Shown: piece by piece, positions 42,786 through 54,335 of the stretch
Position numbering within the stretch: position 1 is the stretch's first letter
Layout of the letters: every line of letters begins with the position of its first letter
From: Bedellia somnulentella
Taxonomy: Eukaryota; Arthropoda; Insecta; Lepidoptera; Bedelliidae
Assembly: GCA_963576735.1 (NCBI GenBank)
Contig: OY755175.1
Coordinates: forward strand, 4,046,401-4,110,400
Reading direction: 5' to 3'
DNA: 64,000 nt
Notes under the pieces: model-generated
Database searches by the model: none
What the model was told of the DNA's origin: nothing
The model's input: the letters and a program-made list of their open reading frames with translations, nothing else
Made by a program: the position numbers and the translations under genes

Positions 42786-44165
42786 GAAACGATTTAGTTA
42801 AGCAGCAAAGACTCGTGGAAGTACAGCCACGCTTTTATGTTATAAATGTGTCTAAATATAAACTACGAAGTTCAACGACTGAGCGAAAATAAAGCAATGT
42901 CATCATAAAGCGCCAAAAATTTTTATGTATTTTATTTGAAAAATCATTTATAATACGTTTATCCCAAAAAAACATAACAAGAGCTTATTGCAACCAAGGG
43001 TTCGTCTGATTATTTTGCCAGTAAAAAATTGCCTACGAATACGACAGTAGCGAGTTATTATTTTGGCCAGAAATCGAAATGCACACTCAGTTTTATATTA
43101 CATTCCATAGTGTTTGTATGACACAAACTTACATCTGCGGTGCCGAAAATGCGTTATCTATGATCTAGTTAGTGTAATGCTTTTCTGCTTCCACACTACA
43201 TGGCGCTATGTCACTATTAATAATGCACTAATATAAATTCCTAGATAGCATTATCTAAACTGCCGTCTAGCTCAATCATATGGAATGTATTCGGTGGTAA
43301 TAAGGTTCTTATTCAAGTCCAAACGCATATTCATTTATAACATTAGTGACAATGAAATACTGAGAAGGTGATAATCATGTAGCGACCGCGTGCAATTATT
43401 ACGTCGGGTATTATAACATGTATCGTTTACACAAGAAAAACTAGGAAACATTACTCACTTTTTGGCATAACCATGAGTTTTTTTTAAACTTGTTTCCTAC
43501 GAGTTTATTTGTATATAATTCGTATTATGATAAACTTTTAAGAGTATTCAATTTTATTATTCAAAGCCATTTATTGGTTTTGGATAAATATTTCACAGTA
43601 TAATATCTATTATAAATTAAATTGCAATGACAAATATGATTATAAAATCGACGTCACGAAAACTGACGTCATATGACGGGTAAAACATAAGGTAACATAC
43701 AAGTTCACGAGTAGGTTGCCACTGTCTCTTCTAATCGGGTATCGGCTCAGGGTATCGGCTCAGGGTATCGGTGCAGCGAACCTCTATCACTTTTCATAAA
43801 TTCTTGCTTGCGTTTTGATGCCTTCAACTGTCGTGCAATGGCGACACAATGCTTTACTTATAATACTTTCCGTTGAGCATCTCACCAACAACCATTTATA
43901 CAACAAAAATTTGAGGAAGAATGACGGACTGAAGATTGACTTGGAACATGGTGAAATTTGGTATGATTGAAAATTTAAAGTTTTGCGTCAATGAATTATG
44001 GCCTACTTGCGCTTGTGCCTCTCTATGTAACTATTGTTTAGCCTTTTTGACATACCAAAAGTGGCCAACGAATAACAACAAGATATTGAAGATTATTCAG
44101 GTAGCTATGTGTCATGTGATAACGAGCCACACTATGTGATCCTATATACCTTAAACTTTTTTTTT
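42786..44165. other. No gene seen
   Basis: AT-rich unique sequence. A short tandem of TATCGGCTCAGGG units (43739-43770) is the only notable structure. Confidence 0.35.
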
Positions 44166-44170
44166 ACTGC

Positions 44171-44425
44171 TGTGTAGTGTCGGCTTAGAATAGCACTACC
44201 CCATTTCTTCCGGTGGGTGTACGTAAGAGACGACTAACGATATTGGGGCTTTTAAGGGATTTCTGGGCGATGCGGTTGGAGACCCATCACCAACAGCCTT
44301 TATTTTACCATCTTTTTCCCACACAACTTTCCAAAAGTGGCTAAGGAATTCCTAAATCCTTAGCTCTGGTTACCCCTTCAAGGGATTCATAGCCGTAAGT
44401 ATATGTATGTATGAATGTATGTTTT
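44171..44425 (+). repeat. Repeat A, nearly full length
   Basis: Runs from GTGTAGTGTCGGCTTAGAAT to the CATAGCCGTAAGTATATGTA end; few changes. Confidence 0.8.
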
Positions 44426-44517
44426 TTTTTATTGTACTTTTACATTTCTGTGATATTCATTAGTACAGTATAATAAATTAGACGGCAAGTTCAAAGAAAG
44501 ACTTAATATTACAACTT

Positions 44518-44645
44518 ACTTATACTCACGCCCATTGTTCCCATTGGGGTAGGCAGAGACTATCGATCGCCACTTTGTACGATCCAGGCAAATCACTTTT
44601 GCTTCTTTTACATTCATCATTCTTCTCATACATGCTCTTTTATTA
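44518..44645 (-). repeat. Repeat C end, minus strand
   Basis: TACTCACGCCCATTGTTCCC then GGCAGAGACTATCGATCGCC, ending in the complement of the charged coding tail. Confidence 0.65.
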
Positions 44646-44896
44646 ATATTACAAAAACTCCCTAAATACGTTTCAGAAAGAAAATGAAATCAAATTGTTG
44701 AAGCCACTTAAATGAAAGTGTCGATAAATTGAACTGATTAATTTCCTATTTGTCCGTTTACCCCAAAATAAAGTAATTTCAACTGAAAGTAATTTGTAAC
44801 ATTCAGCATACATACAATGCAATCTTATTCATATTAAAGGGTGACTCGGACTAAGGAGGGGTGAAAGGGCTTCTTTTATTGTGGACAGATTGGTCA

Positions 44897-45155
44897 CATA
44901 CATAGATACATCCATACATATACTCACGGCTATAAATCCCTAGAAGGGATAGCCAGAGCTAAGGAATTAGAAATTCCTCAGCCACTTTTGGAAAATGAGT
45001 GGGGAAAAGATGGTAAAGTATAGGTTGTTGGGGATGGGTCTCCAACCGCATCACCCAAAAATCCCTTAAAAGCCAAAATACCGTTAGTCGCCTCTTACGT
45101 ACACCCATCGGTAGAAACGGGGTAGTGCTATTCTAAGCCGACACTACACGGCACA
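44897..45155 (-). repeat. Repeat A, minus strand, nearly full length
   Basis: From TACTCACGGCTATAAATCCC to CTATTCTAAGCCGACACTAC; well preserved. Confidence 0.8.
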
Positions 45156-45212
45156 GATTGGTCACGTGATTGGGAAAGCCAAGTATATAATTACTTTTAA
45201 CGTAATATCCCA

Positions 45213-45523
45213 GCTAGCACGAGCGACCTTTTAACTAGATAACATACATATACTCACGCCATTAGTTCCCATTGGGGTAGGCAGAGACTATTGATCGCCA
45301 CTTCGTACGATCCTGACAAACCTCTCTAGCTTCGTTTACATCCATCAATCTTTTCATACATGCTCTTTTATTCTTCATACTTCGGACGCCAGCCTTTTTG
45401 AAAGGTGGTTAAAATAAAATAACGTGTGGTATAAAACAGCCATCTCTTTCGCACTAACACAGTCTCGTATATTTATCTATCATTCTAACCGACAGAGTAA
45501 CGATAAAATAACGCTCGTGCTAG
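45213..45523. repeat. MITE-like repeat, copy 2, with repeat C inside
   Basis: Perfect 12-bp terminal inverted repeat CTAGCACGAGCG / CGCTCGTGCTAG. The element found whole at 23264-23406 is interrupted here by a minus-strand repeat C at about 45243-45418, which contains GGCAGAGACTATTGATCGCC and the coding-tail complement. Confidence 0.7.
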
Positions 45524-45672
45524 GCCTCGTATTACTTATTAGCTTCAGGGCTGCGCATCAGAAGTCAAAGTCTCTGGCTACTACTTTGTAAAATACTAAC
45601 ATAGGCTAAGTTTTACTAATATTATATGGGCCTTGTTTCCTGAAGTAAATGATTTATTATTATTATATAATA

Positions 45673-46489
45673 CTAGTGGATCGTCCCAGCTTCGCACGGG
45701 TAGCGTCGTTTTTTAAATATCTGAGGTTTCTTTCTTTAGTCACTGGTCAAGCATTGCGAAATTCAGCGCAATGTTTTCAATTTATTAAATTTATAGCACT
45801 CCCTAAACAGTGTAGTTTGGTGATTTTTAATGCGCTTTAACGAACGGTTCAGTATTTCCGTTTAATAGCAAATTTTGGAATAAAACGCTATGAAGTATTT
45901 ATAACAATCTAAAAAATAAATCATTACGTGTTGTAGGATGCAACTACTGGCGCCATCTAGTATGTTATATGTAAATTAGTAACGATTCGGTTTTGGTCAC
46001 GGGCGCGATGGCTTATTTTATGTAAAATTTCGGTGTTTCTCTACCGATTTCTATGATTCTTTTTTTATTGAATAGGTAATAATGTTACCTTTTTTAAATT
46101 AGGGATGAGTGAGAGGTTTACAAACGTAAGAGTAAACAAATATAATCAGAATGTTCCGAACTGCTAAGCTATCAGGAATTACACGTGTTATTGTGAGTCA
46201 ACCGTAAAAGATAGACATAAACTGTCATAGATTTTTTTTTAGATAATTTTATGAAGAATATTTCCGTCATACATGATTTCTATGTAAGTTTAACCATTAA
46301 GGCTGCACACGCGACGGAAGCTTAAAAAATGAAGTAACTTCTCCCGTTTTCCCAAAATTTCCCAAAATTCCCCTTTACTACTCTGCTGGAAAGTATACAA
46401 AAACCTGCCCAGGAGTATGGAGAATAATTGTACCAAGTTTCGTTAAAATCCGTCGAGTAGTTTTTGTTTCCATAAGGAACATACAAACC

Positions 46490-46523
<34 letters not shown>

Positions 46524-46642
46524 AATTTTACTGATTGCATTTTTGGCATCAGTATCGATCCCTAATCACCATCTGATAGTTATTTTGAAAATATATTTCA
46601 TGTACAGAATTGACCTCTCTACAGATTTATTATAAGTATAGA
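45673..46642 (-). mobile_element. Non-autonomous Helitron, copy 2
   Basis: Same structure as copy 1 in the opposite orientation: starts TCTATAC at 46642, carries (GACA)n at 46490-46520, ends CTAG at 45673. Similarity to copy 1 extends across the whole length, with scattered changes. Confidence 0.85.
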
Positions 46643-46728
46643 TTATCTGTAATAGAGGGGAGAAGTATCTTTGACTTTAAAAATAACTTAGATTAGATGT
46701 ACTTCATTATCCGCAGGGCCTTTTAAAA

Positions 46729-47105
46729 AAACATAACATAACATAACATAAACGTTCACGCCGAATATCCCCGAAGGGGTTGGCAGAGGTACTAATACTT
46801 CTGAACATCACGTGACTTTGTCACCTGGTGTTCAGAGTACTCACGTTTTGCATGGACAGTGTACTCACGTGATAGGGGGCAGGCCTATCGCCGTTTTGTA
46901 CGAATACACTGTCACATGACTAAGTACAACTCAGCAATGTGGGTTTCCTCACGATGTTTTCCCTCACCGTTAACAACCATGATAAATTAACCACACATAT
47001 GTCTTTAGAAAAGACAAATTGGTGTAGGCCCGACCCAGGATTTGAACACTAGTCGTTTGCACGAAAACCGAGTGTTCTACCCACTGGGCTATCACGGTTG
47101 CTCTT
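46729..47105 (-). repeat. Repeat B SINE, full length
   Basis: Tail (ACATA)n at 46729-46750, body, and the tRNA-like head (47040-47100) with B-box complement AGGATTTGAACAC and A-box complement CTACCCACTGGGCTATCA. The most complete copy on this strand. Confidence 0.8.
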
Positions 47106-47901
47106 AAAAACAATTGATTTATTATCTTCTTACATATAGTATAAGATCCCACTGCTGAATCTCTACGTTCATGGGGCGTACAGAGTCAAACACACATTTT
47201 AACATAAGTTTATGAATAGGAGATTATACTGACAGCACGCAGCCAGGCAAAAGTGGCCGCAAGTAATTTTCATTTAATTAATGTTTATTATTTTCTGGAG
47301 AAAAATTTCGTTCACTTGTTTTTCAAATATAATACCACCCACATGATAAAAAAGTATATAGAGAATTTAAAAATCGATAGGTGCCGTTGCACATTTGGCC
47401 GCAACTACCTCGCAGCCAGGTATAAACAGGTAATATTTTGGTATGTTTTATACGTTCATATGTTACACGCATGTTTCTTATATGAAATTAAAGCTATTTT
47501 TTTTCCTTATATGATGATATATGGCTGCCTGTGAAAAAATGGCCGCAAATCAGGGTTGCCATCTTTTAAAAACGCGATATTTCCAAGATAAGGAGAAAGA
47601 GTCCAAGATACATTTATATACAAATAACAACGAAGTCCTTTCACGGCATAACCATTGTACCCAGTGACGCTAAAATGTTATGAAAAAATAATATTTTTTT
47701 TATAAAAAAAATGTTTATTGGTCAAGTAAAAAATGAAAATAAGCTTAATTATAAAGTACAGAATTTTGTTCATGTGTTAATATATTATAAAAAAATATGT
47801 ATGCGTATAATTGAAAAAATAGTAATTTTTAATTACAGTTCGTTCAGTCAAAACGCTTGACCATGGAGACTGTCAGAAAATAATTATTATTTTCTTAATA
47901 T

Positions 47902-48675
47902 TTAATCGAAGTCAGATTCCCCATTGCTCTCAGAATCGCAGTTGTCATTATCGTCGTCGCATTCAGAATTTTCTTCATCATAAGCAGATTTATTATCTGT
48001 GTTACACAACACATTTTCAACTTGTGTCGGAGTTGAACTTCCCAAAAACCATGTTGGTTTCGGAAAACCATCCAAAAGAAGCCAACCATTATTTTCCGCA
48101 CTAAACTTTAGACAGTCGATCTCAGTTGCGTTGAGCCACATAGAATTGACGAAAATGGTCCGTAGTGTCTTTTCTTTTAATGATTTCCAACACGGTAAAA
48201 TATGGGTTGAATCAAAGCCTCTGATTTTTTTCATGAATTTTTCTTTATTCTCTTTTGCCGCATACATCTTGTTAAACATGATAAATCGCCCAGTGTTGAC
48301 GCTTTGACAATTGTTAATTCCGTACATCCGGCATGTAAACTCTTGTATATTTTCTATTTTGTCCTGATTGAAAATATCTTTTGGGTCAGTTAAGGTCGCA
48401 AAGACTTGTTGAATTTTCGTCTGCTTCAGAAATATATTGAAGGTTCGGACTTTACCTTTGTTGAAAAAAGCGGCCGTAAAAGCATGAAATGCTGGAAGGG
48501 CAAGACATGAAGTTGGGCCTAATTGCCGAAATAAATTTGTACAATTTACGCAGATTTCATCATTTCCCTTACCTTTTTTTGATGAATTATTTGCAAACCA
48601 AATTTGTAGATTATGAAATATATGCATATTACCTAATAAAATAACAAGGACATCAGTGTCCGTTGCTCTCACCAA
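47902..48675 (-). CDS. Transposon-associated protein, 257 codons (truncated)
   Basis: The frame opens M-V-R-A-T-D-T-D-V-L-V-I-L-L, continues through ALPAFHAFTAAFFNKGKVRT, and ends in a very acidic tail (DDDNDNCDSESNGESDFD). The pattern DTDVLV...FHAFTGCD...F..KGK belongs, from memory, to a family of uncharacterised proteins scattered through insect and cnidarian genomes and associated with repeats. Here the expected GCD after HAFT is missing. The aspartate-rich start hints at a PIN-like nuclease fold, but that is a guess. The N-terminal part of the family is absent, so this is a fragment. About the last 117 codons lie in the left arm of the palindrome. Confidence 0.45.
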   Translation of the reverse strand: MVRATDTDVLVILLGNMHIFHNLQIWFANNSSKKGKGNDEICVNCTNLFRQLGPTSCLALPAFHAFTAAFFNKGKVRTFNIFLKQTKIQQVFATLTDPKDIFNQDKIENIQEFTCRMYGINNCQSVNTGRFIMFNKMYAAKENKEKFMKKIRGFDSTHILPCWKSLKEKTLRTIFVNSMWLNATEIDCLKFSAENNGWLLLDGFPKPTWFLGSSTPTQVENVLCNTDNKSAYDEENSECDDDNDNCDSESNGESDFD

Positions 48676-48732
48676 AATTTTAGTAAGAGAATAAAGAAAA
48701 ATTCATGAAAAAAATCAGAGGCAGAAAAATTC

Positions 48733-49065
48733 ATGAAAAAAATCAGAGGCTTTGATTCAACCCATATTTTACCGTGTTGGAAATCATTAAAAGAAAAGAT
48801 ACTACGGACCATTTTCGTCAATTCTATGTGGCTCAACGCAACTGAGATCGACTGTCTAAAGTTTAGTGCGGAAAATAATGGTTGGCTTCTTTTGGATGGT
48901 TTTCTGAAACCAACATGGTTTTTGGGAAGTTCAACTCCGACACAAGTTGAAAATGTGTTGTGTAACACAGATAATAAATCTGCTTATGATGAAGAAAATT
49001 CTGAATGCGACGACGATAATGACAACTGCGATTCTGAGAGCAATGGGGAATCTGACTTCGATTAA
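48733..49065 (+). pseudogene. Inverted copy of the C-terminus of the transposon-associated protein
   Basis: 110 codons starting M-K-K-I-R-G-F-D-S-T-H, nearly identical to the end of the minus-strand frame at 47902-48675 (for example GFLKPTWFLGSS here, GFPKPTWFLGSS there). It lacks the N-terminal half because it starts at the palindrome's inner edge. Confidence 0.7.
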
Positions 49066-50092
49066 ATATTAAGAAAATAATAATTATTTTCTGACAGTCT
49101 CCGTGGTCAAGCGTTTTGACTGAACGAACTGTAATTAAAAATTACTATTTTTTCAATTATACGCATACATATTTTTTTTATAATATATTAACACATAAAC
49201 AAAATTCTGTACTTTATAATTAAGCTTATTTTCATTTTCACTTGACCAATTAACTTTTTTTTATAAAAAAATGATATTTTTTCATAACATTTTAGCGTCA
49301 CTGGGTACAATGGTTATGCCGTGAAAGGACTTCGTTGTTAATTGTATATAAATGTACCTTGGACTCTTTCTCCTTATCTTGGAAATCTCGCGTTTTTAAA
49401 AGATGGCAACCCTGATTTGCGGCCATTTTTTCACAGGCAGCCATATATCATCATATAAGGAAAAAAAATAGCTTTAATTTCATATAAGAAACATGCGTGT
49501 AACATATGAACGTATAAAACATACCAAAATATTACCTGTTTATACCTGGCTGCGAGGTAGTTGCGGCCAAATGTGCAACGGCACCTATCGATTTTTAAAT
49601 TCTCTATATACATTTTTATCATGTGGGTGGTATTATATTTGAAAAACAAGTGAACGAAATTTTTCTCCAGAATAATAAACATTAATTAAATGAAAATTAC
49701 TTGCGGCCACTTTTGCCTGGCTGCGTGCTGTCAGTATAATCTCCTATTCATAAACTTATGTTAAAATGTGTGTTTGACTCTGTACGCCATGAACGTAGAG
49801 ATTCAGCAGTGGGATCTTATACTAATATTAACACGCGACAATTTCGTAGTCTGCCGCAAAAAGGTGAACAACCGTTTCCAGAGATAAAAGAAATCAAATT
49901 AAGATAGCGAAATAACTCACAGACATTACTTATCTGACGAAGTGATGAATCACGATAATCACTTCCTAAGTAACCAGATAAGATTTGATGAAGGCCGGCG
50001 ATTCTAAGTCACTATTACATTATAAACTATAATAAATTAATATAAGCGGTACATAATGGAAAGTTTCGATGGTACAAGCTATTATACAAACG

Positions 50093-50282
50093 GCGATTAA
50101 GGGTATGTGGCTTTTAAAGTGGTTTTTTCGCGATGCGGTTGGATACGATACTCATCACCAACGATACTTTATTTCTACCACCTTGTTCATCAACTTCCAA
50201 ATGAGGCTGAGGAGTTCCTAGCTCTGAAGCTCTGGCTACCCCTTTTTTGGATTTATGGCCGTGAGTATATGTATGTACGTAT
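50093..50282 (+). repeat. Repeat A, headless
   Basis: Starts within the AACGGCGATTAAGGGTATGT part and ends GCCGTGAGTATATGTATG. The family head is missing. Confidence 0.65.
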
Positions 50283-50913
50283 GTGAACATTGCAACTTTT
50301 CGCTGAATTATTTGTGAAAGGAACAATGGATGGTGTAAAAGATCGGCCCAAATATACAAAATACAAAAAACACAAACATTAAAACTTTTGACAGTGATAA
50401 ACTTGCAGCTTGTGACATAATCGACGGTCACAAAAGCAACGTAATAACCCCACCGGAAGGACTAACGGTATTGTCTTAATTATCTATGAGCAAACTTAAA
50501 CTTTAATCCTTCATTTCATTCCTTCTTACGTAGCAGTAGTCGGTGAGACGCACAAGGAAAAAGAGTTATACAGCCTTGTGATAATACGTCAGGAGACCTA
50601 GCACAAGCGCTATTTCATCGTCACGATATCGGTTAGAACTTATAATGCGATGACAATATGTTTTAATTTATACCACGTTATATCCTGTTAAAAGGATGCT
50701 TGTACTAGCTTTACAGCTACAATATCAACGCAGGTATGAGGAAACTATCCTATCATGACCCAAGATAAAAAAGTACGTAGTTCAGCCTATACCTAGATGA
50801 AAATCTTTAACAAACTGACTATAACATTGGAGAATAAAATTCAGATGATTTTCTACACATGCAAGATTTTTAAATAACTTCTGTCTATACCTCTTTTAAA
50901 ACGGTCAAGATAA

Positions 50914-51480
50914 AGATGATTGTTTACCAGACTTGCGTCTTGAGCATACTGTCAACCTGGACGTCGTATGCCAGACAGGAGCGAAGACTTAACACCTTCC
51001 ACAGGGTAACAAACGAGAGAGTGCTTGAGATTGCGCAGCTGTCTAGATCTCTCACCGCTCTACTCAAACAGAGACGCCTGCGGTGGCTAGGGCATGTGCA
51101 TGGGCATCGAATGGACAGCACTCGGTTCCCCAGGCAGACCATGTTGAGCCAAATTGCATTTACAAAGCGCAAAGTTGGACGCCCCCTCCTTAGATTCAAA
51201 GACTGCGCAAAATGCGACATGATCGCATTCTAAATCAACTGCGACAAATGGGAAGACCTCGCTTCTGATAGTGATAAGTGGAGGAAACTCATTCACGAGG
51301 GCCGCGGGACCCACGACAAGGCCTGATTTGTAAATCTGGGTCAAAAACGTTCCAAAATCCATACGTGAGTTCCATCCAACCGGACTCAAAGTTTGCGTGC
51401 CGGAAGTGCGGACGTAAGTTTTGATCGAGGATTGGTCTTTTCAGCCACGAGCGACGATGCTCCTCTCGCATAGGCGCTAC
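50914..51480 (+). pseudogene. RTE-type LINE, C-terminal fragment
   Basis: Encodes Y-A-R-Q-E-R-R-L-N-T-F-H, then LLKQRRLRWLGHVHGHRMDS and KRKVGRPLLRFKDCAKCDM, the end of an RTE-type reverse transcriptase region. After a stop and frame change it continues to F-A-C-R-K-C-G-R-K-F and FSHERRC-like residues, the Cys/His end of such proteins. It is broken by stops and truncated at 5'. Confidence 0.75.
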
Positions 51481-51646
51481 TTAAATCATCTGACAAGATG
51501 TTAAAGGCCTGCTGCTGTACTCCTCTTCTAAATATTTTTCCAATAATTATATGCAACTTTAGATATACAGAGCTGGCTATAACTAGGATCTAAAGACTAT
51601 ATTATTATACAGAGGATACACTATTTATGGAGCTAATATTTACAAA

Positions 51647-52584
51647 CTAGTGGATCGGCCCAGCTTCGCACGGGTAGCGTAGTTTTTAAAATATCTGAGG
51701 TTTTTCAACCACTGCTCAACCTTTGTGAAATTTAGCGCCACTTATAGCACTCCTGTATAGTTTAGCTTTGTGATTGTTAAAGGGCTTTAATGAACGGTCC
51801 AGTATCTCCGAAAATTAAGCCATGCAAACAAACAATCAGAGTTACAAACTTTGCATACATCATACCAGACATACTCACGGCTATCTTTTGCCCGCGCAAC
51901 CATTACTAAAAAATAATCCAACATGATTCAGTATTTACGTGCGACAATTGTATGCGATGGCTTATTTCATGTATAAGTTTTGGGTTTCTATACCGATTTC
52001 TATGTTTCCTTTTTTATTGAATAGGTAAAAATGTAAACTTTTTAAATGAGAGATGAATGAGAGAACTATAAATGTAAGAGTAATGAAATATAATCAGGAT
52101 GTTCCGAACTGCTAAGCTATCAGGAGTTACACGTATTATTGTGAGTGAACCATAAAAGATAGACATATGCTGTTCAAAGATATTTTTTAGACTATTTTAT
52201 GTAGAATATTTCCATCATACATGATTTCTATGTAACTGCAACCATTAAGGCTGCACACGCGACGGAACCTTAAAAAATGGAGTTACTTCCCCCGTTTTCC
52301 CAAAATTCCCCTGCACTACTCTGCTGAAAAGTACACTATAACCTACCCAGGAGTATGAAAAATAATTCTACCAAGTTTCGTTAAAATCCGTCGAGTAGTT
52401 TTTGTTTCCATAAGGAACATACAAACCGACAGACAGACAGACAGACGAACACACAGACAGACAAAAATTTTACTGATTGCATTTTTGGCATCAGTATCGA
52501 TCACTAATCACCCCCTGATAGTTATTTTGAAAATATATTTAATGTACAGAATTGACCTCTCTACAGATTTATTATAAGTATAGA
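51647..52584 (-). mobile_element. Non-autonomous Helitron, copy 3
   Basis: Ends CTAG at 51647 and TCTATAC at 52584. The (GACA)n tract at 52430-52463 is interrupted. More diverged than copies 1 and 2, with short deletions. Confidence 0.8.
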
Positions 52585-53006
52585 TAACTGTGCTATACTA
52601 TTGTATTGTCTATACTAATATTATAAAGAGCAAAGGTTTGATTTTTTGTTTGTTTGTTTGTTTGAATTGAATAGGCTCCAAAACTACTGGACGGATTTGA
52701 AAAATTCTTTCACTGTTTTGATGCTACACTATTCCTGAGTAGAGATGGGTCGAGGGCATAAAAACTTATTGGGCAGATTGGACGTATTGGGTTAAAATGG
52801 GCAAAAATGAATTTACGCCCGATAAATGCCCAATCGCTGGGCGGAAAAACAAAACTCTACTTTAAAATTAAACTACAAGTGGATCATTATTTTAATTGTG
52901 TTTAACTTATACATATACATCAGCGTCATCAGAATAAAGAAATAAGAATAAAAAAAATGTTACAATATGCCAAATATAGGCATATAAGTACTTTAAATTT
53001 TTACTT

Positions 53007-53370
53007 AGACGACAGTATAGTCCAATTGGTAGAACGCCCGCCCGTAACCGGACAGTCGTGAGTTCAAATCCCGGGTCGGGGCTACACCAATTGGTCTTTT
53101 CTAATGTCATATGTGTGGTTAATTTATCATGGTTGTCAACGGTGAGGGAAAACATCGTGAGGAAACCACATGGCCGAGTTGTACTTAGCCATATGACAGT
53201 GTATTCGTACAAAACGGCAATAGGCCTGCCCTCTATCACGTAAGTTCACTGTCTAAGTAAAACATTGGTACCTACTTTGGACACTAAGTGGCGCTGTCAC
53301 GTGATGTTCATCATTGGTAGCTCTGCCAACCGGCTCTGATAAACGGCGTGAACGTTTATGTTATGTTAAA
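53007..53370 (+). repeat. Repeat B SINE, full length
   Basis: Head TATAGTCCAATTGGTAGAAC and GAGTTCAAATCCCGGGTCGG are good A and B boxes, better than in other copies. The body ends TTTATGTTATGTT. It lies inside the hAT-like element. Confidence 0.8.
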
Positions 53371-53835
53371 TTCTTAATCTTAACCCACTTTTACTTTGAA
53401 CGATTATAATAATAATTATTTATACCCTTACAATAAAAAACACATTCAATTATATCAAGCGATAGAGAAGCTATAAGATATTAACTTTAGTATAACGAAT
53501 AATGTTATAAAGTAACTAAGCGAAAATATGTGAAAATACGTGAGTTCACGCTGCTTTTTATACTCAAAGGAGATGAAATAATACTTAGGTATTAGGGTTG
53601 GAAACTGAAAAACAGTTCGTGTTTAATTAGTAATGAGCATCAATGTATGGAAAAAAAACCACAGCGGACACGAATGATTTTGATGTCATATATTGACAGA
53701 GGACATGAACTATTCGTGGCAAAAGGCGCATATTTCCGGGTTGTAATAATTTGGCGGTAGATAGCGTTGACACAAGTAAAGATGTAAAGAAACAGGCAAA
53801 AACCAATTTTCGCGCCAGTGATCATGATCACTTGA

Positions 53836-53880
53836 TACTATAGCTCAGTTGGCAGAGCGACGGGAGCGTATATCCGCTGC
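53836..53880 (+). repeat. tRNA-like fragment of repeat T
   Basis: TATAGCTCAGTTGGCAGAGC followed by GACGGGAGCGTATATCCGC corresponds to the 5' half of the T cloverleaf; the 3' half is missing. Confidence 0.5.
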
Positions 53881-54085
53881 TAGATTTTTGTTAAGTTGTA
53901 TCTTACCTTTTTAAAGGCAAATGCAAATATAACCTAAGTTAAGTAAAATTATACAATAGTAAAAAATATTTATATATTATATAATATTTCAATATTACGA
54001 ACATGATATCAATTCAATTTTAATTACCTTATTTATTTTTTTAGCTGGCACCTTCTTTGTTAGTCCAGGTTTATTAAACCTTTTT

Positions 54086-54335
54086 GCTGTGTCGGCTAAG
54101 TGCCGGTTTAAAATAGCGCTACCCCATTTCTTCCCATGGGTTATCGTAAGAGGCGACTAAGGCTATCGGGGCTTTTTAAGCGACTTTTGGGCGATGCGGT
54201 TGGAGACCCATCACCAAAAATATTTACATAACAATTTTTCTCTACTTAACTTCCAAGTGGCTAAAGAATTTTAAGATTCAGAGAGCAGGCTACCCCTTTT
54301 AGGGATTTGTAGCCGTAAGTAGATGGATGTAAAAC
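54086..54335 (+). repeat. Repeat A inside the hAT-like element
   Basis: From GGCTAAGTGCCGGTTTAAAA to TTGTAGCCGTAAGTAGATGG; moderately diverged. Confidence 0.7.

Larger units (their letters stand above)
47137..49824. repeat. Large imperfect palindrome (arms about 1.1 kb)
   Basis: The left arm 47137-48254 and right arm 48685-49824 are inverted copies, separated by 430 bp. Both outer ends read CAGCAGTGGGATCTTATACT towards the outside. Arms differ by scattered substitutions and short indels (three changes in about 80 bp near 47570-47640 versus its partner) and by a 28-bp tandem duplication near 48690-48745. A simple assembly fold-back would give identical arms. Confidence 0.88.

Noticed and set aside
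42493..42892. Two overlapping plus-strand frames as a small gene
   Set aside because: The second overlaps a common lepidopteran retroposon end and neither has splice or domain support.
47253..47534. A 93-codon plus-strand frame, with a copy at 49431-49682
   Set aside because: Both lie in the non-coding outer part of the palindrome arms and show no domain; the repetition follows from the palindrome.
47137..49824. Assembly fold-back artefact
   Set aside because: The arms differ by scattered substitutions and indels and are separated by a unique spacer, which a read fold-back would not produce.
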